64,000 bases of DNA from Hoeflea sp. YIM 152468 (lineage in GTDB: Bacteria; Pseudomonadota; Alphaproteobacteria; Rhizobiales; Rhizobiaceae): assembly GCF_029210485.1 (NCBI RefSeq), contig NZ_JARGET010000002.1, forward strand, positions 1 to 64,000. The letters are read 5' to 3'. Positions within the stretch are counted from its first letter, which is position 1; each line of letters begins with the position of its first letter. The notes beneath the pieces were generated by a model. It did not search any database. It was not told the origin of the DNA and saw only the letters and a program-made list of their open reading frames with translations. The position numbers and the translations under genes are program-made. Below, piece by piece: positions 8,867-17,800 of the stretch.

Positions 8867-9060
8867 CCCGAGCGATGGCGAGGAATCCGGCCTCGGGCAA
8901 TCCCGTGAGAGCGACGGACCTGGCGAACCGGATTGCCGGTGACAAGCGCCGCTGTGCAGTTGTAGGCATTGACGCCTTGTCGCAATCGGCGAAAGTCGGG
9001 ACTGACTGGCATGTGAGTCGGTTCGCGGCAGGAGGGGGCAGCGAACCGGCATGATAAGCG
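8867..9060 (+). other. hairpin-rich untranslated leader before the NCS2 permease
   Basis: The 268 bp between the LysR gene and the permease hold no convincing gene. Several inverted repeats follow one another: CCCGAG/CTCGGG (8867-8872 with 8892-8897), ACCGG-attg-CCGGT (8927-8940), and CGGTTCGC/GCGAACCG (9019-9026 with 9041-9048) enclosing a purine-rich loop. They could form a structured 5' leader. In GC-rich DNA such hairpins also occur by chance, and I could not match a known riboswitch consensus. Confidence 0.3.
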
Positions 9061-9085
9061 CCCCTGGGGGAAAGGAGCTTACTCA

Positions 9086-10444
9086 ATGGCTGACACTTCG
9101 CTTGGAACTCCGGAACAATTAAGAGATCCGAACTACACGCCGCCGCTGGCCAAGGCGATTCCGCTGGGCATCCAGCATGTCTTGGCGATGTTCGTCTCCA
9201 ACGTAACGCCGGCCATTATCGTTGCCGGCGCCGCCGGCATTGGCTTCGGGTCTGATCAGGGGGCGCTCGGTTTTCCGGACATGACCTACATGATCCAGAT
9301 GTCGCTGCTGTTTGCCGGCATCGCCACATTGCTGCAGACCATCGGCATGGGGCCGGTCGGCGCGCGGCTGCCGATCGTGCAGGGAACCAGTTTCGCCTTT
9401 GTCCCGATCATGATTCCGGCCGTCGCCGGATTGGGAACAGCCGGTCTCGCCGGACTGATGACGGGCGTTTTCATCGGCGGGCTGTTTCACTTCTGCCTCG
9501 GCTTTGTCGTCGGCCGCATCCGTTATGCCCTGCCTCCGCTGGTGACCGGCATCATCGTGCTGATGATCGGTCTGGCGCTGGTCAAAGTCGGCATTCAATA
9601 TTCCGCCGGCGGTGTTCCGCTGATGGGCAAGCCCGAATTCGGCAGTCTGGCGATGTGGGTGCCGGCGCTCGTGGTTGTGCTTGTCACCCTGGCGATCAAG
9701 TTCTTCACCCGGGGCTTTGCAGCCGTTGCAGCGGTGTTGATCGGCATCATCGCCGGCTACATCGTTGCCCTGATGATGGGCCAGGTGAATTTCTCCAATC
9801 TGGCCAGGGCAAGCTATTTTTCGGCGCCGCTGCCGTTCAAATGGGGATTTGAGTTCAACTTCGCCATCGTTCTGGGCATGTGCTTCATGGCGATCGTCTC
9901 GGCCATCGAAACGGTCGGTGACACCAGCGGCATCACCAAGGGCGGTGCTGACCGCGAAGCCACCGACAAGGAAATCGAGGGCGCGACCTTTGCCGACGGA
10001 ATGGGCACGGCGGTCGCCGGCGTGTTTGGTGGCCTGCCCAACACCTCGTTCTCACAGAATGTCGGCTTGATCGCGATGACCGGCGTGATGAGCCGCCATG
10101 TGGTGACCATCGGGGCGTTGTTCCTGATTGTCTGCGGCTTCATTCCCAAGGTCGGCGCGATCATCAATACGGTGCCGATCAATGTGCTCGGCGGCGGTGT
10201 CATCGTGATGTTCGGCATGGTGTGCGCTGCGGGCGTCAGCATGCTGTCGGAGGTCAACTGGAACCGCCGCAACATGGTGATCTTCGCCACGGCGCTGTCG
10301 ATCGGTCTGGGATTGCAGCTGGTGCCTGAATCGCTGCAACATCTGGGCAAGACGGCGCAGATTCTGCTGACCAGCGGCCTGCTGCCTGCAGCCTTGATCG
10401 CGATCGTGCTCAACCTGGCGCTGCCGGAAAATCTCGACGACTGA
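9086..10444 (+). CDS. NCS2 family nucleobase:cation symporter (uracil/xanthine permease)
   Basis: The 452-residue inner membrane protein has about 12-14 hydrophobic segments. It carries the NCS2 signature SFSQNVGLIAMTG (family motif QNxGxxxxT) in the second half and VQGTSFAF in the third to fourth membrane segment region, as in xanthine/urate and uracil transporters. It imports a purine or pyrimidine base with protons or sodium. The substrate cannot be settled from motifs. A strong AAAGGAG ribosome site precedes the start. A bidirectional terminator separates it from the convergent rpe gene. Confidence 0.88.
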   Translation: MADTSLGTPEQLRDPNYTPPLAKAIPLGIQHVLAMFVSNVTPAIIVAGAAGIGFGSDQGALGFPDMTYMIQMSLLFAGIATLLQTIGMGPVGARLPIVQGTSFAFVPIMIPAVAGLGTAGLAGLMTGVFIGGLFHFCLGFVVGRIRYALPPLVTGIIVLMIGLALVKVGIQYSAGGVPLMGKPEFGSLAMWVPALVVVLVTLAIKFFTRGFAAVAAVLIGIIAGYIVALMMGQVNFSNLARASYFSAPLPFKWGFEFNFAIVLGMCFMAIVSAIETVGDTSGITKGGADREATDKEIEGATFADGMGTAVAGVFGGLPNTSFSQNVGLIAMTGVMSRHVVTIGALFLIVCGFIPKVGAIINTVPINVLGGGVIVMFGMVCAAGVSMLSEVNWNRRNMVIFATALSIGLGLQLVPESLQHLGKTAQILLTSGLLPAALIAIVLNLALPENLDD

Positions 10445-10466
10445 GATCGGTGCAGGCCACAACGAC

Positions 10467-10495
10467 AAAGCCCCGGCCTTCAAGGCCGTGGCTTT
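10467..10495. terminator. bidirectional terminator between the permease and rpe
   Basis: AAAGCC(cc)GGCCTT-c-AAGGCC(gt)GGCTTT forms a stem with A-rich and T-rich flanks on both strands. It sits between the stop codons of two convergent genes. Confidence 0.75.
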
Positions 10496-10519
10496 TGACA
10501 TTTACCTATGTCGCCGAAA

Positions 10520-11194
10520 TCAGCGCGCAGACCGCGTCGCCTGCCGTAGGGCGGTAATGTTGCTGGCCCAATCGGCCTCGCCCGCGCCGTTGAAGATCGC
10601 CGACCCGGCCACCAGCACGTCGGCACCGGCAGCGGTGACCAGTGGCGCGGTCGCCGGTGTAACGCCGCCATCGATCTCGATGTGGATCGGCCGGTCGCCG
10701 ATCATCGTCTTGACCCGCGCCACCTTGTCGACCACCGAGGCGATGAAGGCCTGACCGCCGAAACCGGGGTTGACCGTCATCAGCAGGATCAGATCAAGCC
10801 TGTCGAGCACATATTCGATCACACTTTCCGGTGTCGACGGGTTGAGCGAGACCCCAGCCTTCTTGCCCAGCGCCCGGATTGCCTGCAGCGAGCGGTCAAG
10901 ATGCCTGGTGGCTTCGGCGTGCACGGTGATGATGTCGCAGCCGGCATCGGCGAAAGCCTCAAGATAGGGGTCACAGGGCTCGATCATCAGATGGCAGTCA
11001 AACACCGCATCGGTGCGCGGGCGCACCGCCTTGATGATGCCGGGGCCAAAGGTGATGTTGGGAACGAAATGGCCGTCCATCACGTCGAGATGGACCCAGT
11101 CGGCGCCGGCGCGGATGACGCCTTCGATGTCATCGCCGAGGCGGGAAAAATCGGCAGACAGGATGGACGGGGCGATCAGCAGGGGACGGGTCAC
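10520..11194 (-). CDS. rpe: ribulose-phosphate 3-epimerase
   Basis: The 224-residue TIM-barrel enzyme interconverts D-ribulose 5-phosphate and D-xylulose 5-phosphate in the pentose phosphate pathway. Visible family motifs are [10 protein letters not shown] at the N-terminus, [14 protein letters not shown] (metal and catalytic Asp), [14 protein letters not shown] and EIDGGV with the catalytic Asp. The GTG at 11194 ([10 protein letters not shown]) is chosen because longer in-frame starts add 31 residues that do not resemble the family. It converges on the nucleobase permease. Confidence 0.93.
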   Translation of the reverse strand: MTRPLLIAPSILSADFSRLGDDIEGVIRAGADWVHLDVMDGHFVPNITFGPGIIKAVRPRTDAVFDCHLMIEPCDPYLEAFADAGCDIITVHAEATRHLDRSLQAIRALGKKAGVSLNPSTPESVIEYVLDRLDLILLMTVNPGFGGQAFIASVVDKVARVKTMIGDRPIHIEIDGGVTPATAPLVTAAGADVLVAGSAIFNGAGEADWASNITALRQATRSAR

Positions 11195-11382
11195 GATGGG
11201 TTCCTCGACGTTGGGGCGCAGGCGGCCAGCCTCATGCTGGCCCAGATTCTTTTCTGCGGTTTGCCCGAATAGCTGTCCCTCGGTCAAGCGCGGCGTGGAT
11301 CAAGGCTGTGCAAAGCCAATTGCTGCTTGCCCGAACCGTCACTCACCAGGCAGTCTGGAAAGGCACGGATCAGGAGCCCTTG

Positions 11383-11775
11383 ATGACCAGACCGCCAATC
11401 AGCCATTCGATCGTTTTCACCTATACCGACAATCTCGAACGCGGCTCCCGGTTTTTCCGCGAGGTTCTGGAGCTCGATTTCGTTGTCGACCAGGGCGCCT
11501 GTCACATCTACCGATTGACGCCCCTGAGCTATATCGGCGTCTGCCATCTGCCCGACCGGCCGCAGGGCACGGCCGGTGTGACGCTGACCATCGTCTCGCC
11601 GGATGTCGATGGCTGGCGCGACTTTCTCGAGGCCAAGGGCGTGAGCTATGTCAGCGGCCCCGGGCACAGCGCGGAATTCGGGGTCTACAGCTCGCTGTTT
11701 CATTCGCCTGACGGCTACCGGGTCGAGATCCAGAGTTTCGATGATCCCGCCTGGGACCGGGGCAACATCACCTGA
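11383..11775 (+). CDS. VOC (glyoxalase/bleomycin resistance) superfamily protein
   Basis: The 130-residue protein has a single vicinal-oxygen-chelate domain made of two beta-alpha-beta-beta-beta units. Typical elements are the starting SHSIVFTYTDNLERGSRFFREVLEL and the closing SPDGYRVEIQSFDDP, with a terminal Glu as metal-ligand candidate. A clear AGGAG precedes the ATG at 11383, which fixes the start over an upstream in-frame ATG. Members include lyases, dioxygenases and resistance proteins, so the substrate is unknown. It converges on the enolase-superfamily gene with 20 bp between stop codons. Confidence 0.75.
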   Translation: MTRPPISHSIVFTYTDNLERGSRFFREVLELDFVVDQGACHIYRLTPLSYIGVCHLPDRPQGTAGVTLTIVSPDVDGWRDFLEAKGVSYVSGPGHSAEFGVYSSLFHSPDGYRVEIQSFDDPAWDRGNIT

Positions 11776-11795
11776 GACGGCCCGGCTCGGATGCT

Positions 11796-13010
11796 TCAGC
11801 TCCGGATCGGTTCGCGGGTCATTTCCAGATGCAGCATCTCGCCGCTCCAGGGATTGGCTTTGCACACCGCTTCATCGAGCTCGACGCCCAGCCCCGGCTC
11901 GTCGGACGGAATGACGTAGCCATCCTGCCATTCGATCTTGTGCGTGAGCAATTCGGCGTGAAACCCGTCCCAGGTCCTGATCGATTCCAGCACCAGGAAA
12001 TTCGGCAGCGTGGCGGCAAGCTGGATATTGGCCGCTGCAACCAGCGGCCCGCAATAGCAATGCGGCGCGATCTGGACACCGAAGGCTTCGGCCATGCCGG
12101 CGATTTTCTTGGTTTCGAGCAGTCCGCCGGAGCGGCCCAGATTGGGTTGCAGGATGGCGGCGGCGCGGGCCTCGATCACGCGGGCGAACTCATGCTTGGT
12201 CACCAGCCTTTCGCCGGTGGCAACCGGGATCGAGGTGGCGCGGGCCACTTCGGCCATGGCGGCAATCTGGTCGGGTGGCACCGGCTCCTCGAACCAGAGG
12301 GGATCAGCCGCCTCAATGGCGCGGGCCATGCGAATGGCGCCGGCGGCGGTAAACTGGCCGTGGGTGCCAAACAGGATGTCGGCCTTGCCGCCGACGGCCT
12401 CGCGCACGGCCGTGACCATGCGGGCGGACAGATCTATATCGCTGAGCAAGGGCTGGTGCCCGCCCTGAACCCGGTAGGGGCCGGCCGGATCGAACTTGAC
12501 CGCCGTGAAACCCTGTCTGAGCGCCGCAAGCGCCGCGGCTGCGGCAAGCTCCGGGTCGTTATAGACGTTTCTCGGGGTGTCGGTGGACAGTGGGTCGGCG
12601 CTGCCAGTGGCCGGATAGAGATAGGTATAGGAGCGAAGCCCCTCATGCACCCGGCCGCCGAGCAATTTGTGCACCGGCTGACCGGCCTCCTTGCCGATGA
12701 TGTCCCAGCAGGCCATTTCCAGCGCCGAGCAACAGGCCATCATGGTCATGTCCGGGCGTTGCGAAAAACCCGAAGAGTAACAAAGCCGGAAGAAATTCTC
12801 GATGTCGTGCGGGTCGCGGCCGACGAGGTAACGTGCAGCCACGTCTTGCATCAGCTTTGCCGTCAGATGGGGATCAAACGCCGCATCATAGGCTTCGCCA
12901 TAGCCGATCACGCCGCCATCGGTAACCAGCTTGACGAACAGAAAATAGCGCCCGCCGGCCTGAGGGGGCGGGTTGGCGACCACAAATGTCTCGACATCCT
13001 TGATTCTCAT
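11796..13010 (-). CDS. mandelate racemase/muconate lactonizing enzyme family protein (enolase superfamily)
   Basis: The 404-residue protein has the enolase-superfamily capping domain (residues 1-125, with SALEMACWDIIGK) and a barrel domain with candidate catalytic Lys172 (VKFDP), metal-ligand Glu in WFEEPV (about 241-242) and TGERL (Glu267), and a His in QIAPHCY (317). It probably dehydrates or isomerises a sugar acid. The usual first metal-ligand motif, Asp before xHG, reads FGTHGQ (214-219), so the Asp position appears to be Gly. Substrate unknown. It is divergent from the liv operon, with a 16-bp palindrome between them. Confidence 0.85.
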   Translation of the reverse strand: MRIKDVETFVVANPPPQAGGRYFLFVKLVTDGGVIGYGEAYDAAFDPHLTAKLMQDVAARYLVGRDPHDIENFFRLCYSSGFSQRPDMTMMACCSALEMACWDIIGKEAGQPVHKLLGGRVHEGLRSYTYLYPATGSADPLSTDTPRNVYNDPELAAAAALAALRQGFTAVKFDPAGPYRVQGGHQPLLSDIDLSARMVTAVREAVGGKADILFGTHGQFTAAGAIRMARAIEAADPLWFEEPVPPDQIAAMAEVARATSIPVATGERLVTKHEFARVIEARAAAILQPNLGRSGGLLETKKIAGMAEAFGVQIAPHCYCGPLVAAANIQLAATLPNFLVLESIRTWDGFHAELLTHKIEWQDGYVIPSDEPGLGVELDEAVCKANPWSGEMLHLEMTREPIRS

Positions 13011-13168
13011 CGTGCACTCCGGCCTTCAACACAGGTAAGTGCAATCGATCAGGTATCAGCGGCAAAATCCAGACCATGGCCGCCGCTTTTGACGCCGCAA
13101 GTCTATTGCAGACAGCGCGCAAGCCTCAACTGATGCTTTAAAGATGAGTCAGTCAGCGGCTCAAAATT

Positions 13169-13184
13169 ATTCAATCGATTGAAT
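13169..13184. promoter_or_regulatory. 16-bp perfect palindrome in the divergent region before livH
   Basis: ATTCAATCGATTGAAT is perfectly self-complementary. It sits in the 304-bp region between the divergent enolase-superfamily gene (start 13010) and livH (start 13315), in AT-rich promoter-like DNA. The rest of this intergenic stretch holds no gene. A LacI-, GntR- or IclR-type repressor site is plausible, but no regulator gene is adjacent. Confidence 0.5.
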
Positions 13185-13265
13185 GGAAGAAAACCTTTCA
13201 CGCCCCCATTTTTCCTGTTTCACTCCAAAAAAAACAATCTATAGAGACGGGTGAGGGGTTTAAGA

Positions 13266-13283
13266 GGATGCGCCAAAGCATCC
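13266..13283 (+). other. hairpin in the liv operon leader
   Basis: GGATGC-gccaaa-GCATCC forms a 6-bp stem 32 bp before the livH start and is followed by CCCATAAAAA. It could be a weak attenuator or simply leader structure. There is no long T tract. Confidence 0.3.
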
Positions 13284-13314
13284 CCCATAAAAAGACGGGA
13301 GGGACAGCTGCCTC

Positions 13315-14241
13315 ATGGAATATTTTCTGCAACAGCTCATCAATGGACTCACCCTGGGTTCCATTTATGGGCTCATCGCCATCGGCTACACCATGGTCTA
13401 TGGCATTATCGGCATGATCAATTTTGCGCATGGCGACATTTTCATGGTCGGGTCGTTTATCGCACTGGCGACGTTCCTCGCGCTTGTTGCCCTGGGCCTG
13501 TCCGCACTGCCGTTGATCCTTTTCATCACCCTGGTCGTATCCATGCTGTTCACCTCTGCCTGGGGCTGGACTGTGGAGCGCCTGGCCTACCGGCCCTTGC
13601 GCGGGTCGTTCCGGCTGGCGCCGCTGATCACCGCGATCGGCATGTCGATCGTGCTGCAGAATTTCGTCCAAATCACGCAAGGCGCACGCGTCAAGCCGTT
13701 GCCGCCGCAGATTCAGGGCGGCGTCACGCTGATCGAAGGCGTGACGGAAAACGGCACGATCGCCGTGCAGTTGTCCTATATGCAGATGATCATCATCTTC
13801 ACCACCTTGGCGTTGATGATCGGTTTCTCCCTGCTGATTTCCAAGACATCACTCGGCCGGTCGCAACGGGCCTGCGAGCAGGACCAGAAGATGGCCGCCT
13901 TGCTCGGCGTCAATGTCGACCGCACAATCTCCCTGACCTTCGTCATGGGCGCAGCATTGGCTGCCGTGGCCGGCTTCATGTTCCTGCTGCTCTACGGCGT
14001 GATCGATTTCTACATCGGCTTCCTGGCTGGCGTTAAGGCCTTCACCGCGGCAGTGCTTGGGGGCATCGGCTCGCTTCCGGGCGCCATGCTCGGTGGTTTG
14101 CTGATCGGCCTTATCGAAGTGTTCTGGTCGGGCTATTTCTCGGTTGAATACAAGGACGTCGCCGCCTTTTCGATCCTGGTGATCGTGCTGATCTTCATGC
14201 CGTCCGGATTGCTCGGCAAACCTGAAGTCGAGAAAGTCTAA
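13315..14241 (+). CDS. livH: branched-chain amino acid ABC transporter permease LivH
   Basis: The 308-residue inner membrane permease has about eight hydrophobic segments. Its N-terminus QLINGLTLGSIYGLIAIGYTMVYGIIGMINFAHGD is diagnostic of LivH, and the EAA-like loop (RACEQDQKMAALLGVNVD) contacts the ATPase. It is the first gene of livHMGF, and its stop overlaps the livM start by one base (TAATG). A GGGAGGG ribosome site precedes it. Substrates of such systems include Leu/Ile/Val and often a broader range of amino acids. Confidence 0.95.
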   Translation: MEYFLQQLINGLTLGSIYGLIAIGYTMVYGIIGMINFAHGDIFMVGSFIALATFLALVALGLSALPLILFITLVVSMLFTSAWGWTVERLAYRPLRGSFRLAPLITAIGMSIVLQNFVQITQGARVKPLPPQIQGGVTLIEGVTENGTIAVQLSYMQMIIIFTTLALMIGFSLLISKTSLGRSQRACEQDQKMAALLGVNVDRTISLTFVMGAALAAVAGFMFLLLYGVIDFYIGFLAGVKAFTAAVLGGIGSLPGAMLGGLLIGLIEVFWSGYFSVEYKDVAAFSILVIVLIFMPSGLLGKPEVEKV

Positions 14242-15596
14242 TGACGACTGCTCCGAAAACCGGCCTGATGGCCGAGTCCGTCAAGGATGCGGCGATAGCC
14301 GCAACCCTTGTCGCCGTATTGGGCTTTTTCTTCTTTGCCCTGAGAACCGACATTGGCACCGGCGGTCTTGATCTGACCTACAGGTGGGGCCTGTGGTTCA
14401 TTGCAATCGCGATCGTTTTTGCCGGCCGGCTGCTACTCAACCTGTTTGTGTTCAAGACATCCAGGCCGGTCACCAGCCATTTGAACATATCAGTTCCAGC
14501 CGGATTGATGGGGCCGATCGGCAAGGTGCTTGGACCGCTGCTCCTGGTGATCGCGCTTACCCTGCCCTTTATCGTCATGGTGGTGTATCCGGACCGCGAC
14601 CGGCAGTTCATCGACCTTGCGATCCTGATCATGACCTATGTCATGCTCGGCTGGGGTCTCAATATCGTGGTCGGGCTGGCGGGCCTGCTGGACCTCGGCT
14701 ACGTCGCCTTCTACGCCGTCGGCGCCTATTCCTTTGCGCTGCTGGCCCAGTATTTCAGCATCGGATTCTGGACAGCGCTGCCGCTGGCCGGGCTGCTGGC
14801 TGCGACATGGGGCATCATTCTGGGCTATCCGGTCTTGCGGCTGCGCGGAGATTACCTCGCCATCGTCACCCTGGCATTCGGAGAGATCATCCGGGTGGTG
14901 CTGCTCAACTGGTATGAGTTTACCGGAGGCCCTGACGGAATCTCCGGCATCCCGAAGCCCAGCTTTTTCGGGCTGGACTTTTCACGCACGGGTGGCTTTG
15001 CCGAGTTCTTCAATCTCGACTACGATTCCATCCATCGGTTCATCTACCTCTATTACATCATCCTCATCCTGGCGCTGATCACCAATTTCGTCACCCTGCG
15101 GCTGCGCAAGCTGCCGGTCGGCCGCGCCTGGGAAGCGTTGCGCGAAGACGAGATCGCCTGCCGTTCGCTCGGCATCAACACCACCAACACGAAGCTGACC
15201 GCCTTTTCCATCGGCGCGATGTTTGCCGGGTTCGCCGGTTCGTTCTTTGCCACCCGTCAGGGCTTCATTTCGCCCGAAAGCTTCACCTTCCTCGAATCGG
15301 CGATCATCCTGTCGATCGTGGTTCTTGGCGGGCTTGGCTCGCAGGTGGGGGTTGTCATTGCCTCGGTGGTGATGATCGGTGGCATCGAATTGCTCAGAAA
15401 CCTCGGGTTCCTGAAGGACATCTTCGGCCCCGATTTTGAACCCACCCAGTACCGAATGCTGATTTTCGGGCTGGCCATGGTGCTCATCATGGTGTGGAAA
15501 CCGCGCGGCATCATCTCCAGCCGGAATCCTTCCGCAGTCTACAAGGAACGCAAGAAGATCGGCTCTGATATGGTCGCTCAAGGTGAGGGCCACTGA
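14241..15596 (+). CDS. livM: branched-chain amino acid ABC transporter permease LivM
   Basis: The 451-residue permease partners with LivH. It is longer than a minimal LivM (about 300-330) because of an N-terminal extension of about 110 residues with extra hydrophobic segments, as seen in E. coli-type LivM. The core has GLNIVVGLAGLLDLGYVAFYAVGAY, and a cytoplasmic coupling loop GRAWEALREDEIACRSLGIN. It overlaps livH by one base and livG by one base, so translation is coupled. Confidence 0.95.
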   Translation: MTTAPKTGLMAESVKDAAIAATLVAVLGFFFFALRTDIGTGGLDLTYRWGLWFIAIAIVFAGRLLLNLFVFKTSRPVTSHLNISVPAGLMGPIGKVLGPLLLVIALTLPFIVMVVYPDRDRQFIDLAILIMTYVMLGWGLNIVVGLAGLLDLGYVAFYAVGAYSFALLAQYFSIGFWTALPLAGLLAATWGIILGYPVLRLRGDYLAIVTLAFGEIIRVVLLNWYEFTGGPDGISGIPKPSFFGLDFSRTGGFAEFFNLDYDSIHRFIYLYYIILILALITNFVTLRLRKLPVGRAWEALREDEIACRSLGINTTNTKLTAFSIGAMFAGFAGSFFATRQGFISPESFTFLESAIILSIVVLGGLGSQVGVVIASVVMIGGIELLRNLGFLKDIFGPDFEPTQYRMLIFGLAMVLIMVWKPRGIISSRNPSAVYKERKKIGSDMVAQGEGH

Positions 15597-16585
15597 TGGA
15601 ACCGGCAATGAAAACGACCTCGACTTACAACTGGGACTCCAATGTGGTCCTGTCCGTTGAACACCTGACCATGCGCTTTGGCGGACTGGTCGCCATCGAC
15701 GACCTCAGTTTCAATGTCGGCCGTGGCGATATTACCGCCCTGATCGGGCCGAATGGCGCGGGCAAAACGACGGTGTTCAATTGTGTAACCGGCTTTTACA
15801 AACCCACCGAAGGCCGCATCGTGATGCGGCACGGCGAAGGCTTCCAGTCAGAAAAAATCGAAGCACTCACACGCACCGGACGCCAATACAACGATGATGG
15901 TGACGACCGTGTGTTCCTGCTCGAACGGATGCCGGATTTTGAAATCGCCAAACGCGCCAAGGTCGCCCGTACCTTCCAGAACATTCGCTTGTTCGGCGGG
16001 ATGACCGCGCTGGAAAATCTTCTGGTGGCGCAGCACAATCCGTTGATGCTTGCCTCGCTGATGACGGTCGGCGGCATCTTCAATCTGCCCGGCTACAGAA
16101 AAGCCCGGGCGGAGGCGATCGATTTTGCTGCCTATTGGCTCGAAAAAACCGGTCTGGTCGAACGGGCAGACGATCCGGCTGCCGATCTGCCCTATGGCGA
16201 TCAGCGGCGACTGGAAATCGCTCGTGCCATGTGCACCCGCCCGCATCTGCTCTGCCTTGACGAGCCCGCGGCGGGTCTCAATCCCCGCGAATCCACCGAG
16301 CTCAACAATCTGCTCCAATACATCCGCAGGGAACACGACACTTCGATCTTGCTGATCGAGCACGACATGGGCGTGGTCATGGAGATCTCGGACCATGTGG
16401 TGGTGCTCGACTATGGCCAGAAAATCTCTGATGGCAGCGCCGAGAATGTGAGGAACGACCCCCGGGTGATCTCGGCCTATCTCGGTGTCGATGAAGATGA
16501 AGTGGCTGCAGTTGAAGAGGAGATCGACATGCCTGTCAGGCATGCGTCGGACAAATCAGAAGACGACAAGGGAGGTCAGTCATGA
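15596..16585 (+). CDS. livG: branched-chain amino acid ABC transporter ATP-binding protein LivG
   Basis: The 329-residue ATPase has Walker A GPNGAGKT, Walker B LLCLDEPAAGLNP and the switch His in LIEHDM. It is about 70 residues longer than usual. Part is an insertion between Walker A and the Q-loop region (around residues 75-115, Arg/Asp-rich), and part is an acidic C-terminal tail (DEDEVAAVEEE...). The LSGGQ equivalent is degenerate (LPYGDQRRLEIARAM), normal for LivG. It is translationally coupled to livM (TGATG) and livF (ATGA). Confidence 0.95.
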   Translation: MEPAMKTTSTYNWDSNVVLSVEHLTMRFGGLVAIDDLSFNVGRGDITALIGPNGAGKTTVFNCVTGFYKPTEGRIVMRHGEGFQSEKIEALTRTGRQYNDDGDDRVFLLERMPDFEIAKRAKVARTFQNIRLFGGMTALENLLVAQHNPLMLASLMTVGGIFNLPGYRKARAEAIDFAAYWLEKTGLVERADDPAADLPYGDQRRLEIARAMCTRPHLLCLDEPAAGLNPRESTELNNLLQYIRREHDTSILLIEHDMGVVMEISDHVVVLDYGQKISDGSAENVRNDPRVISAYLGVDEDEVAAVEEEIDMPVRHASDKSEDDKGGQS

Positions 16586-17313
16586 ACAGCGGCGAAAACC
16601 TCCTGACGATCCGCGGCGTGGAAACCTATTACGGCAAGATCGTTGCGCTGCGCGGCGTCGATGTCGATGTCAAGAAGGGTGAGATTGTCACCTTGATCGG
16701 AGCCAATGGCGCCGGCAAATCGACCCTGATGATGACGATCTGCGGCAACCCGCGCGCCCGCACCGGCGAGATCATCTTTCAGGGTGAAGACATTTCCCGC
16801 ATGCCAACCCATGAAATCATCCGGAGGGGCATTGCCCAGTCTCCCGAAGGGCGCCGTATTTTTGGCCGCATGACCGTGCTGGAAAATCTCCAGATGGGCT
16901 CGCAACTGGTCGACGACAAGCATTTCGATGATGATCTCAAACGCGTCTTCGATCTGTTTCCACGGCTCAAGGAGCGCGCCACGCAACGCGGCGGTACGCT
17001 GTCGGGCGGAGAACAGCAGATGCTCGCCATCGCGCGGGCGCTGATGAGCCGCCCGAAACTGCTGCTGCTCGATGAGCCGTCGCTCGGACTGGCGCCTTTG
17101 ATCGTCAAGCAGATCTTCGAGATCATCAAGGAACTCAATTCCAATGAGGGGCTGACGGTGTTCCTTGTTGAACAGAATGCGTTCCATGCGCTCAAACTCG
17201 CCCACCGCGGCTATGTGATGGTCAATGGCAACATCACCCTGTCGGGTACAGGCGCCGAATTGCTCAAGCGCGATGAAGTGCGCGCCGCCTATCTTGAAGG
17301 CGGAGCTCACTGA
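16582..17313 (+). CDS. livF: branched-chain amino acid ABC transporter ATP-binding protein LivF
   Basis: The 243-residue ATPase has Walker A GANGAGKS (from residue 40), signature LSGGEQQMLAIARAL and Walker B LLLLDEPSLGLAP. The switch region reads VEQN, as in other LivF proteins. It pairs with LivG to drive the LivHM channel. It overlaps livG by 4 bp. Confidence 0.95.
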   Translation: MNSGENLLTIRGVETYYGKIVALRGVDVDVKKGEIVTLIGANGAGKSTLMMTICGNPRARTGEIIFQGEDISRMPTHEIIRRGIAQSPEGRRIFGRMTVLENLQMGSQLVDDKHFDDDLKRVFDLFPRLKERATQRGGTLSGGEQQMLAIARALMSRPKLLLLDEPSLGLAPLIVKQIFEIIKELNSNEGLTVFLVEQNAFHALKLAHRGYVMVNGNITLSGTGAELLKRDEVRAAYLEGGAH

Positions 17314-17425
17314 TGCAGGGCGCGCTCAATTCTTCTCCTTTGACGAGAACATACATGCATCCACTCAAACCGTTCCGGCGCACCATTTTAGCCGAATGCG
17401 CGCCGCTGTAACCGGGAGGTAAGAC

Positions 17426-17776
17426 ATGGAAAACGGCCTCTTGTGGGAAGTTTCAATTGCCGAGTTCATTGTTGTGACGCTGATCCTTGGCGGCGGCACC
17501 GCCTGGATGACCGGGCGGGCCGTGGCGTCGACCTGGCGAACCCCGTTGCAACTGGTGTGGTACATGGTGCTCTTGAACCTGGCGGTTCGGTTCATCCATT
17601 TCGCGCTGTTCGAAGGAACGCTGTTGTCGGGGTACTATTTCGCCGTCGATTTCCTGGTCATCACATTCTTTGCGTTTCTCGGCATGCGGTTTACCCGCGC
17701 TGGACAGATTGCTGAACAATATAGTTTCGCCTTTGTCCGCTCGGGACCGTTTGGCTGGCGGGCGAAAGCCAAGTAA
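17426..17776 (+). CDS. small inner membrane protein of the liv operon (DUF6867-like)
   Basis: The 116-residue protein has three likely transmembrane helices (about residues 8-28, 42-65, 69-92) and a basic C-terminus (RSGPFGWRAKAK). It lies between livF and the binding-protein gene on the same strand, with GGGAGG upstream. Proteins of this kind recur in this position in rhizobial liv loci. I associate it with the family annotated DUF6867, but that name is from memory. No function is known; an accessory role in the transporter is inferred from position only. Confidence 0.7.
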   Translation: MENGLLWEVSIAEFIVVTLILGGGTAWMTGRAVASTWRTPLQLVWYMVLLNLAVRFIHFALFEGTLLSGYYFAVDFLVITFFAFLGMRFTRAGQIAEQYSFAFVRSGPFGWRAKAK

Positions 17777-17800
17777 CCGCTTCAGCCGACCGGCCTTAAT

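Noticed and set aside
11829-13133. 434-codon plus-strand frame opposite the enolase-superfamily gene
   Set aside because: Antisense shadow; no domain, and the minus strand carries intact catalytic motifs.
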